A DNA stretch of 25,558 nt, taken from positions 1-25,558 of the forward strand of contig CAZUAY010000013.1 of assembly GCA_964618405.1 (NCBI GenBank), written 5' to 3'. This DNA comes from JBBQIY01 sp964618405. Its GTDB lineage: Bacteria; Verrucomicrobiota; Kiritimatiellia; RFP12; UBA3636. Positions 16,281-23,172 of this stretch are shown piece after piece; position 1 is the stretch's first letter; each line of letters begins with the position of its first letter. The notes under the pieces are model-generated. The model made no database searches. It had not been told where the DNA came from and worked only from the letters and a program-made list of their open reading frames with translations. Both the position numbers and the translations under genes were made by a program.

Positions 16281-16587
16281 TCTTTTGCCTGGGGCCGTGG
16301 CGTTTCTTGTGGGACTCTTGCTAGGTGCGTTCTATTTTATTGGGCTTTGGTGGACCGTGCGCGTGGGTGTTGTGTCCAAGCATCCGGCACTTTGGTTTTC
16401 CCTTAGCATGCTTCTGCGAACCCTCATCGTTCTCGTTGGCTTTTACTTTATTGGACACGAGCATTGGGAGCGATTGCTCGTATGCCTTCTTGGGTTCATG
16501 GTCTCCCGCGTGGTGGTCACCCGTGTGACGCGACTCAGCCACATTACTAAAACCCCCTCAACACCGGAGGCTCGTCATGCGTCTTAG
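16273..16587 (+). CDS. atpR: N-type ATPase AtpR
   Basis: A 104-residue membrane protein with three predicted helices (LLPGAVAFLVGLLLGAFYFI, PALWFSLSMLLRTLIVLVGF, RLLVCLLGFMVSRVVVTRV). Arg residues lie in or next to the helices (VR, LLRT, VSRVVVTR). That is typical of AtpR, the N-ATPase-specific protein proposed to interact with c-ring carboxylates (established as a proposal, not shown here). ATG 16273 is chosen over the longer upstream frame because AGGAGG at 16261-16266 is ideally spaced and the longer version adds a charged, atpQ-overlapping start. It overlaps atpB by 11 bp. Confidence 0.85.
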   Translation: MNNLLPGAVAFLVGLLLGAFYFIGLWWTVRVGVVSKHPALWFSLSMLLRTLIVLVGFYFIGHEHWERLLVCLLGFMVSRVVVTRVTRLSHITKTPSTPEARHAS

Positions 16588-17254
16588 TCCTGATGAAATG
16601 ATCTTTTGGCAACACGGCGTTTTCAAGCTAAACGCGACCCTTGTATTTACTTGGGTATTAATGCTGATAGTAGCTGTGGGTTCAAAATTCATCACGCGTA
16701 AGCTTTCCATGGATCTCACGCGCTCCCGTTGGCAGAACCTTCTCGAAATCATTGTCACGGCGATTGAAGGTCAGATTAAAGAAGTGGGCATTAGCCATCC
16801 GAGGAAATATCTGCCCTTTCTGGGAACGCTCCTCCTCTTTGTTGCTACATCTAGCCTTTGTTCAGTCATTCCAGGCTTCGAGCCGCCGACCGGCTCGCTT
16901 TCAACCACCATTGCCTTGGCGCTGTGCGTATTGGTCGCCGTACCGCTCTTCGGGATCGAAGAAGTGGGATTGAGTCGCTATCTCAAATCGTATGTGCAGC
17001 CCACGGTCATCATGCTTCCCTTCAATATCGTCAGCGAAATCTCTCGCACCCTGGCGTTGGCCGTGCGCCTTTTTGGCAATATGATGAGCGGCGGAATGAT
17101 TATCGGTATTCTGCTGACCATCACCCCCTTCATTTTCCCCATCATCATGTCGCTGTTAGGTCTGCTCACCGGCATGGTCCAAGCGTATATCTTTTTTATC
17201 TTAGCCGCTGTTTATCTTGCCGCAGCCACACAGACAAAGAAACCGAAGAAAAGA
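16577..17254 (+). CDS. atpB: N-type ATPase subunit a (3' end lost in gap)
   Basis: 226 residues are visible of the proton/sodium channel subunit. Helices include LNATLVFTWVLMLIVAV and KYLPFLGTLLLFVATSSL. The essential arginine is Arg164 in LALAVRLFGNMMSGG, followed by YIFFILAAVYLAAATQ near the C-terminus. Family members normally end just after that helix, so only a few codons and the stop should be missing. The frame technically runs on through the 10 N to 17464, but that tail is proline-rich and not like subunit a, and the N count may be arbitrary. GGAGG lies 6 bp upstream of the ATG, within atpR. Confidence 0.88.
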
Positions 17255-17264
17255 NNNNNNNNNN
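17255..17264. other. assembly gap (10 N)
   Basis: Ten N replace unknown sequence between atpB and the atpB-atpE spacer. The true length is not known, since 10 N is commonly a fixed scaffold spacer. The downstream contig begins in repeat-like hairpin sequence, a usual reason for an assembly break. Confidence 0.95.
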
Positions 17265-17318
17265 TTCCTCTGAACAATCCTTTGACACACCCATACTTCT
17301 GGTTATACAGGAGGGGAA

Positions 17319-17450
17319 ATGAGAACTTGCAGGCTGACGACAGCCCGCAAGAAGAGATTAAAAGATCCCCCTCCCCTTACCGTACTTTTAACCACCCCCT
17401 GCACCACACCCCTCCAAAGCTTTTTAACTACCCCCTGCAAGCAGTCCTAA
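17319..17450 (+). CDS. possible 43-residue small ORF between atpB and atpE
   Basis: An ATG preceded by CAGGAGGGGAA at normal spacing opens a 43-codon frame. The product is basic and then Thr/Pro/Cys-rich, with the repeat LLTTPC...FLTTPC encoded by two near-identical 19-20-bp direct repeats (17385-17403 and 17420-17439). The frame is contained in a hairpin-rich insert, so it may be only chance. I recognise no family. No hydrophobic helix is present, although the region lies between two membrane-subunit genes. Confidence 0.18.
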   Translation: MRTCRLTTARKKRLKDPPPLTVLLTTPCTTPLQSFLTTPCKQS

Positions 17451-17459
17451 GCTTGCAGG
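17326..17459. repeat. two CTTGCAGG hairpins with direct repeats in the atpB-atpE spacer
   Basis: CTTGCAGGCTG-acga-CAGCCCGCAAG (17326-17351) has 10 of 11 pairs. CCTGCAAG-(10)-CTTGCAGG (17434-17459) is perfect. Both share the word CTTGCAGG. Between them ACCACCCCCTGCA and ACTACCCCCTGCA repeat directly. In RNA the hairpins would sit just upstream of the atpE ribosome site (AAGGAG). Confidence 0.7.
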
Positions 17460-17491
17460 CTTAGAACACCCCAACCCAAGGAGAACACAAC

Positions 17492-17773
17492 ATGGACAGT
17501 ATAACCATCATCGCAGTCGCCTCTATCATCACGGCTGGCGTCACCACCGCATTCGGAACCATGGCCCCAGCACTGGGCGAAGGCAAATCTGTCGCCACGG
17601 CGCTAAGCGCACTCGCCCAACAGCCTGATGCGTCGCCGACCATTACCCGAACCTTGTTCGTCGGATTAGCGATGGTCGAATCCACCGCTATTTATTGCTT
17701 CGTGGTTTCGATGATCCTCATCTTTGCCAACCCATTCTGGAATCACGTCATCGCCCAAACAGCGGGGAAATAA
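17492..17773 (+). CDS. atpE: N-type ATPase subunit c (rotor ring), double-carboxylate type
   Basis: A 93-residue hairpin of two helices that forms the c-ring. Helix one ends with APALGEGKSVA, where Pro26 and Glu30 align with Pro28 and Gln32 of the Ilyobacter tartaricus Na+ ring. The loop is ALAQQPDA. Helix two carries the ion-binding Glu63-Ser64-Thr65 and Tyr68 in VESTAIYCF, then NPF. The ligand set (Glu63, Ser64, Tyr68) fits a Na+-type site, while the additional Glu30 is the two-carboxylate arrangement described for N-type rings such as that of Burkholderia pseudomallei. Whether Na+ or H+ is carried cannot be settled from sequence. CAAGGAGAACACAAC before ATG is a strong ribosome site. Confidence 0.93.
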   Translation: MDSITIIAVASIITAGVTTAFGTMAPALGEGKSVATALSALAQQPDASPTITRTLFVGLAMVESTAIYCFVVSMILIFANPFWNHVIAQTAGK

Positions 17774-17776
17774 CTT

Positions 17777-18553
17777 ATGCCCATCGATTGGTTTACCGTC
17801 GGCGCACAAGTGCTCAACTTCCTCATCTTGGTGTGGTTGCTGAAGCGCTTTCTGTACAAACCCATCCTAAATGCCATTGATGCGCGAGAGAAGCGCATCG
17901 CTGCAGAGCTTGCTGACGCTGCAACGAAAATGGCGGACGCTCAAAAAGAGCGCGAAGCATTTCAGGAAAAAAATGCCGCGTTCGATCGGGACCGTGACAC
18001 CCTCCTGAAGAAAGCGCAGACCGAGGTGGAAGCCGAGCGTCAACGTCTCTTAGATGAGGCACGGCAAGCCGCCGATGCGTTGAGTGCCAAACGAAATGAG
18101 GCGCTGAATCGCGAACAGCAAAGCCTGAACGACGAAATCGTCCGGCGAAGTCACGAGGAGGTCTTCGCCATCGCACAAAAGGCACTAACAGATCTCGCAG
18201 AAACAAGTCTTGAAGCGCGTATGAGCGAGGTGTTCACGCACCGTCTGCGCGGGCTAGAGGGAGAAACCAAGGACGACATTGCGAAAGCGCTGAAAACAGC
18301 GACGGAACCGGCACGCATTCGTAGCGCTTTTGATCTGCCCGATGAGCAACGCGCGGCGATTCAACAAGCGATCAACGAAACATTCTCAGCCGATGTTCCC
18401 CTTCAGTTCGTAACCGATCCGGGTGTGATCAGCGGAATCGAACTCCTCGTCAACGGACGAAAAGTTGCCTGGAGCATCGGCGATTATCTCGCGTCTCTCG
18501 GGAAAGGCGTTCGCGACCTGCTAGAAGAGCAAGCGAAAGCGAAGGCGAAGTAA
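17777..18553 (+). CDS. atpF: N-type ATPase subunit b with delta-like C-terminal domain
   Basis: A 258-residue peripheral-stalk subunit, about 100 residues longer than E. coli b (156). One N-terminal membrane helix (VLNFLILVWLLKRFLYKPI) leads into a long charged coiled coil (about 35-150). Residues about 195-250 look like the C-terminal domain of subunit delta: LPDEQRAAIQQAINETF, then VISGIELLVNGRKVAWSIG, which aligns with the delta pattern VIAGVxIxxGDxVIDGSV. No separate atpH exists in the operon, so this protein probably supplies both functions. It starts 3 bp after the atpE stop. Confidence 0.9.
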   Translation: MPIDWFTVGAQVLNFLILVWLLKRFLYKPILNAIDAREKRIAAELADAATKMADAQKEREAFQEKNAAFDRDRDTLLKKAQTEVEAERQRLLDEARQAADALSAKRNEALNREQQSLNDEIVRRSHEEVFAIAQKALTDLAETSLEARMSEVFTHRLRGLEGETKDDIAKALKTATEPARIRSAFDLPDEQRAAIQQAINETFSADVPLQFVTDPGVISGIELLVNGRKVAWSIGDYLASLGKGVRDLLEEQAKAKAK

Positions 18554-18600
18554 AGCTGAAGCCACTTATCAGGGGATAGGAGTTAGGGTCTCCGTCCCGG

Positions 18601-18753
18601 CCTAATCCTAATCGTAATCCTAATCCATTCCATCCGATAGATTAAGAGTACGAGCACGATTAAGAGTACGAGCACGATTACGAGCACGATTACGATTATG
18701 AGTGCGATTACGATTACGATTACGATTACGATTATGATTATGAGTGCGATTAA
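18601..18753. repeat. GANNAC hexamer array between atpF and atpA
   Basis: 18640-18753 consists of exactly 19 six-base units in register: GATTAA, GAGTAC, GAGCAC, GATTAC, GATTAT and GAGTGC. Just upstream, 18601-18626 holds four CTAATC/GTAATC units, the inverted complement, so the two parts can pair. The 212-bp spacer has no gene and is a large interruption for an operon whose other genes mostly overlap. Confidence 0.9.
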
Positions 18754-18765
18754 GAACAGCGTGAA

Positions 18766-20499
18766 ATGAAAACGAACACAACAAACAAGACTATGATTGC
18801 CAGCACAACTTCATCAGAGAGCCTGCAAAGCGTTTTCAACAACGCATTCGCCGGAATCACTCAGGTGCGTGAATCGTTCGCGCCAAAACTCGACTCACGT
18901 GAGGTCGGCACGATCGCCAGTATCTCGACAGGCATCGCGCGGGTTTCTGGGCTACCCGGCGTAGGCTATGATGAGTTGCTTGAATTTCCAGATGGCGTGT
19001 TCGGTATCGCGTTTAATGTCGATGAGGACGATATCGGCGTCGTACTGCTCGGCAACTACGCGCATCTCGATGCCGGCGACGAGGTTACCCGCACAGGCCG
19101 CGTCATGGACGTGCCCGTGGGCGACGGCGTGCTCGGCCGCGTCATCGATCCGCTCGGCCGCCCCCTCGACGGCAAAGCTCCTGTGATCACCAGCGGACGA
19201 CTGCCGATCGAGCGCCCTGCCCCACCCATCATGGATCGCGCGCCTGTCACAGAGCCGCTACAAACTGGCCTGAAAGTCATTGACGCACTTATTCCCATTG
19301 GCCGAGGCCAACGCGAATTGATCTTGGGAGATCGTCAAACAGGGAAGACCGCGATTGCGATTGACACCATCCTCAGCCAGAAGGGTCGCGATGTTGTCTG
19401 CGTCTATTGCGCCATTGGGCAACGTGCCGCTTCCGTGGCAAAGGTCGTGGCGAATTTAAGAGAAAAAGGGGCGCTGGACTACACCGTTGTGGTCGTCACC
19501 GAAGGCAACGACCCACCTGGCCTCGCTTACATTGCGCCGTACGCCGCTACGAGTATTGCAGAGCACTTTATGGAGGCTGGGCGAGATGTGCTGATCGTCT
19601 ATGACGACCTCACGCAACACGCCCGCGCCTATCGCGAGCTTTCCCTCCTGCTCCGTCGGCCTCCGGGACGTGAAGCTTTTCCCGGCGATATTTTCTACAT
19701 CCACTCGCGGCTGCTCGAACGCTCGACCCGCCTCCGCTCCGAGCTTGGTGGCGGCTCCCTCACCGCCTTACCCATCGTTGAGACCGAAGCTGAAAATATT
19801 TCCGCCTATATCCCCACCAATCTTATTTCGATTACAGATGGCCAAATCTACCTTTCGCCTTCCCTGTTTGAACTCGGCGTCTTGCCTGCGGTCGACGTCG
19901 GTAAATCAGTCTCGCGCGTGGGTGGAAAAGCGCAACGCGCCGCCTACCGCGCCGTAGCCGGCGATCTCAAACTCGCCTACGCTCAGTTTGAAGAGCTCGA
20001 GTCCTTTGCTCGCTTCGGCGCTCGCCTCGATGAGGACACCCGTCAATCGATCGAACATGGGCGACGCATCCGTGCCTGCCTGAAACAGCCGGAAGCGTCA
20101 GCGGTTTCTATGCCGGCACAAATTGCCATTCTGCTGGCCCTCAGCGATGGTCATTTTGACTCCGTCCCTCTCGAACGTATGACAGAGGCCGAACAAGCCG
20201 TACAAGCAGCGGCGACCGATATTCCCAAAGACGTGGTGGAACGCTTGCAAACAGCCAAGAAGCTCAGCGATGAAGACCGCAAGGCAATCGTCGACATCGC
20301 CCACCGCGTGCTCACTCCCTTCCAAGCTGCACCCGAGAGTAAGGGGGAAACGAAGGCATCGGTAAAGGACGGGGACGAGACGAAGGTCACGGACAATGAC
20401 GAGGACGAGAACGAGGCGAAGGTCACGGACAATGACGAGGACGAGAACGAGGACGAGAACGAAACTAAAGCAGCGCCCAAGCCGAAGGCGAAGGCATGA
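18766..20499 (+). CDS. atpA: N-type ATPase subunit alpha with acidic repeat tail
   Basis: A 577-residue alpha subunit of the F1 head. The N-terminal barrel includes EVGTIASISTGIARVSGLPG. Walker A GDRQTGKT is at residues 188-195. The Arg finger region lies near SVSRVGGKAQ, and the DELSEED-type region is KLAYAQFEELESFARFG. It pairs with beta and binds nucleotide non-catalytically. Ordinary alpha subunits end near 500-510. Here a tail of about 60 residues follows, with TKVTDNDEDENE and AKVTDNDEDENE in tandem (539-562), then DENE and an Ala/Lys/Pro-rich end. The tail comes from a DNA repeat. ATG 18766 has no obvious ribosome site because the hexamer array ends 12 bp upstream; ATG 18793 is an alternative. 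The stop overlaps atpG by 4 bp. Confidence 0.93.
   Translation: MKTNTTNKTMIASTTSSESLQSVFNNAFAGITQVRESFAPKLDSREVGTIASISTGIARVSGLPGVGYDELLEFPDGVFGIAFNVDEDDIGVVLLGNYAHLDAGDEVTRTGRVMDVPVGDGVLGRVIDPLGRPLDGKAPVITSGRLPIERPAPPIMDRAPVTEPLQTGLKVIDALIPIGRGQRELILGDRQTGKTAIAIDTILSQKGRDVVCVYCAIGQRAASVAKVVANLREKGALDYTVVVVTEGNDPPGLAYIAPYAATSIAEHFMEAGRDVLIVYDDLTQHARAYRELSLLLRRPPGREAFPGDIFYIHSRLLERSTRLRSELGGGSLTALPIVETEAENISAYIPTNLISITDGQIYLSPSLFELGVLPAVDVGKSVSRVGGKAQRAAYRAVAGDLKLAYAQFEELESFARFGARLDEDTRQSIEHGRRIRACLKQPEASAVSMPAQIAILLALSDGHFDSVPLERMTEAEQAVQAAATDIPKDVVERLQTAKKLSDEDRKAIVDIAHRVLTPFQAAPESKGETKASVKDGDETKVTDNDEDENEAKVTDNDEDENEDENETKAAPKPKAKA
20380..20463 (+). repeat. 36-bp tandem repeat coding the AtpA tail
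   Basis: 20380-20415 and 20416-20451 differ only in the first base, and a third partial unit runs to about 20463. Internally it is built of GAGGAC/GAGAAC/AATGAC hexamers, the same GANNAC pattern as the array at 18640-18753. Confidence 0.85.
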
Positions 20500-21389
20500 G
20501 TGATACCCTGATCAGCCTGCGTCGACAAACCGCTAGCGCCGGAGATCTTCAGTCCGTTGTCCGCACCATGAAAGCAATGGCGGCCGCAAGCATCGGGCAA
20601 TACGAAGCGTCCGTAAGCGCGTTAGCGGACTATTACCGTATCGTCGAGTTGGGGCTCGGCGCGTGCTTTCGAGAAAGCGACCCGACGAACCTAATCGCAC
20701 CACAAGAAGGTCAGTCCCGTAAGAAAATGATCGGTGCTGTCGTGTTTGGATCCGACCAAGGACTTGTCGGCCAGTTCAATGATGTCATCGCCGATTATGC
20801 GATCAAGACGCTCGCTACCCTGTCCGGAACGATTCAGCTTTGGGCTGTCGGCGAACGCGTTCATGCCAACCTCAGCGACGCAGGCATTCCGCCAGTGGGG
20901 CTTTTCGAGGTTCCCAATTCCGTTCAAGTCATCACCCCGTTGATCGGGCGAATTCTCATCGAGACCGAGACGCAGCATGCCGCTACGGCGGGGCTCTCCG
21001 AACTCTATCTTTTTTACAATCGTACAAAGTCTGGGGCCACGTATGAACCGGTCAGCCAGCGACTCCTGCCGCTCGATGATACGTGGCGAGGCGAGCTCAC
21101 GGCACGTCCCTGGCCCACCAAGATCCTGCCTGAAGTTCGCGGGAGCAATGCGACCCTGCGCGCGCTCATCCGTGAATATCTTTTTGTATCCCTTTTCCGC
21201 GCCTGTGCTGAATCGCTAGCCAGCGAAAACGCAAGCCGACTCGCGGCGATGCAGCGCGCCGATAAAAATATCGACGAATTACTTGAAGACCTCAAAAGCA
21301 ACTTTCAACGCCTCCGCCAGAGCGGCATCGATGAAGAACTCTTCGACGTCATCTCCGGCTACGAATCACTCGGGAAACAAAAGATTTAG
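20496..21389 (+). CDS. atpG: N-type ATPase subunit gamma
   Basis: A 297-residue central-shaft subunit. The N-terminal helix reads LISLRRQTASAGDLQSVVRTMKAMAAAS, recognisable from the conserved (V/R)TMKAMAAA. The Rossmann-like middle has VFGSDQGLVGQFN. The C-terminal helix contains LFRACAESLASENASRLAAM, the hallmark gamma motif (usual form ESxASExxxRMxAM). It is the last gene of the operon and starts in an ATGA overlap with atpA. Its stop codon overlaps the stop of the minus-strand LamG fragment. No typical terminator follows. Confidence 0.93.
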   Translation: MSDTLISLRRQTASAGDLQSVVRTMKAMAAASIGQYEASVSALADYYRIVELGLGACFRESDPTNLIAPQEGQSRKKMIGAVVFGSDQGLVGQFNDVIADYAIKTLATLSGTIQLWAVGERVHANLSDAGIPPVGLFEVPNSVQVITPLIGRILIETETQHAATAGLSELYLFYNRTKSGATYEPVSQRLLPLDDTWRGELTARPWPTKILPEVRGSNATLRALIREYLFVSLFRACAESLASENASRLAAMQRADKNIDELLEDLKSNFQRLRQSGIDEELFDVISGYESLGKQKI

Positions 21390-21595
21390 TAAAGGCGACC
21401 GAGAGCACTCATTTCCGCCGGACTAAGCGCCCGCTCATAAACAGCAAGACCCGAAAGACATCCGGTAAAGAAGTTCCCAAATTCACCACTGCGATGAACG
21501 CCACCAACTGTAAAGTCAGACATATTTTTCCGTTCATGGAATTCGCAAAATTGGAGCGCTGCGCGCGAAGGTTTTTTCTCCGATTCCTTCGACAT
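21386..21595 (-). pseudogene. C-terminal fragment of a LamG/concanavalin-like domain
   Basis: The last ~35 codons, SDFTVGGVHRSGEFGNFFTG and LAVYERALSPAEMSALGRLY, look like the end of a LamG-type lectin domain (the '(L)xVYxRALSxxEM' ending is typical). Upstream sequence on this strand (to about 21815) is open but shows no domain, and the frame seems broken near 21590. I read it as the 3' remnant of a large secreted protein. It is convergent with atpG; the two stop codons overlap. Confidence 0.45.
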
Positions 21596-21866
21596 CTCTC
21601 AAGTCAAGAACTGCCTTGAACGGCCGTGCTTCAATGATACCGAAATACCGTCGTTGAGACCAACGCCGCCGAGCGTCAGTTTCATCGGTGACGTGCCACT
21701 TGATGCAATCGGCACCGCAGAGCTGGATGGTGTAATGGGTTCTCCGGTTGATGGGAGTTAAGTGTTTTTTTGGCTGACCTGACAGGCTCGATTCTAGGAG
21801 AATTTTAGATTTCAAATTGTGGATTTGAGATTGATGGAAGTCGAGAACTATCGATGGGCGTCGATG

Positions 21867-22049
21867 TCAGTCGAAAATTCTTTGAAACCGTCTCTTATGC
21901 TTCTCGGTCAAAGGACTCCCGATGGGTTGCTTTTTAATCCAATAGTTTGTCTCCATCTCGCAAAATGGTTTGTACACCATGGTGAGAAATGAAACGCCAC
22001 CAATATTCATCAGTCGAGCAGAAATCTCATGGCTGTAATTAGGTTCCAT
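21867..22049 (-). CDS. unrecognised small ORF
   Basis: A 60-codon frame directly preceded by an in-frame TGA. The product has a Cys/Met/Trp-containing middle (FCEMETNYWIKKQPIG) and a basic end. No family, signal peptide or ribosome site is recognised. The neighbouring stretch (21596-22136) shows no other supportable gene, so it may be decayed sequence. Confidence 0.15.
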   Translation of the reverse strand: MEPNYSHEISARLMNIGGVSFLTMVYKPFCEMETNYWIKKQPIGSPLTEKHKRRFQRIFD

Positions 22050-22136
22050 TCATGACGTTGAAGCGATGCACGATCAACTTCGTCTGTCTAACAAACAGGT
22101 AGGACGTTGGATAGGCGATTGTGATGACGACTATCG

Positions 22137-22473
22137 TTATAAACACTCATCTGCAAACGCTTCGGGATGGGGAAACATCGGTTTTCCGAAACTTTTCGCT
22201 TCCCAGTCCCATGCCTTGAGCCATAGGCGTTTCCGTTGTTCCGCAGTTAACTGTTCCGTGTCTTGATGATTAGGTTTAAATTTGTACCGTACCCATTTTG
22301 GAAATCGAGCATCTCGGGAATTTGCAGATAGGATGTTCGTACCAGAAAAACCAAGCAAGTTATAAACCCAGTATAGGAACTTGCCCCATTTCAAATGGGC
22401 TGAATTGTTCGCACACGGCTCGTGCATTTAGCGATCCTAAAAGCAAAGCCATGGAAATGTAAAATACTTTCAT
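22137..22473 (-). pseudogene. frame-disrupted small secreted protein, unknown function
   Basis: ATG at 22473 (minus) opens a signal-peptide-like frame (MKVFYISMALLLGSLNARA) that stops at 22360. The next frame, open through 22137, continues with GKFLYWVYNLLG and then an ordered charged region (RFPKWVRYKFKPNHQDTEQL, EQRKRLWLKAWDWEAKSFG). Joining them with a shift near 22395-22400 gives one secreted protein of about 110 residues. A sequencing indel, a true frameshift mutation or two unrelated frames are possible. The family is not recognised. Confidence 0.35.
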
Positions 22474-22528
22474 GTTCGCGATAATCCAGCGTCACAGTTT
22501 TTAAGTAATTTCATTTTCTCTGCAACGC

Positions 22529-23143
22529 TCAATTCTCTGGTTCTGTTTTCGTCCCTTTATACCTGAAGCCAAGTTCGTCAAGATGTCTCCGTCTTGGGGT
22601 GAACATGCCTGATAAAGGATGCCAGGTGGTGTCAGTATATCCGAGCTCGCGTGCCCGTTGAAGATCGCGTAGCGCAGCATCAACTTTCTTCTCCGAAAAG
22701 GTTGCGGTGCGAATCCATTGGACAGGAAGATAGAGTGTGTCAAGACAGAATCCAATGGGTGTAGCCAGCACTCCTGCGATAAAAATGACGGGTATCCCTT
22801 TGGCTCCTTCTCTTACCATATTCATGCTACCCCGTGTTGATTTAAAATATAAATCTTGTTGTGCCGTGCAGACAGATCGACATGCATAAACCTCTGCAAT
22901 GTTTGCGCGCAGCTCACGAGGGTCAACTCCAGTTTTTTCGTACTTCCGCACAGCAGCATCAAGCTCATTATAGGACATGAATTGGACACTGTTCGATGTC
23001 CGCAACAGGGTAGAACAGCCAGTACCGGTGAGACAGATGACCCACACAAACAGGGTAATGTTTGTTGTCTTTGACCTCAAACACGACCCTGATAAATGGA
23101 TAGAAGCTTTCCGAAGGAAACAAAGAATAATTTTTGTTCTCAT
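22529..23143 (-). CDS. YceK/YidQ-like lipoprotein
   Basis: A 204-residue lipoprotein. The hydrophobic stretch ITLFVWVICLTGTGC ends in a lipobox, then STLLRT. The middle has IPVIFIAGVLATPIGFCLDTLYLPVQW; a Pro-rich D-x-x-x-x-P ending of this kind is seen in small YceK/YidQ lipoproteins. The C-terminal third is helical and then basic. ATG 23143 has a good GGAG six bases upstream, but gives an unusually long 28-residue n-region; a TTG at 23080 would give a normal signal peptide. The function is unknown, probably envelope-associated. Confidence 0.5.
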   Translation of the reverse strand: MRTKIILCFLRKASIHLSGSCLRSKTTNITLFVWVICLTGTGCSTLLRTSNSVQFMSYNELDAAVRKYEKTGVDPRELRANIAEVYACRSVCTAQQDLYFKSTRGSMNMVREGAKGIPVIFIAGVLATPIGFCLDTLYLPVQWIRTATFSEKKVDAALRDLQRARELGYTDTTWHPLSGMFTPRRRHLDELGFRYKGTKTEPEN

Positions 23144-23172
23144 AGAGAACTCCGATTGAATTACTTTGTCGC

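Noticed and set aside
17265..17464. atpB reading frame continuing past the N gap
   Set aside because: The gap length is arbitrary, so the frame is not meaningful, and the sequence after it has no similarity to subunit a.
18640..18753. hexamer array as a CRISPR
   Set aside because: Units are contiguous six-base repeats without spacers.
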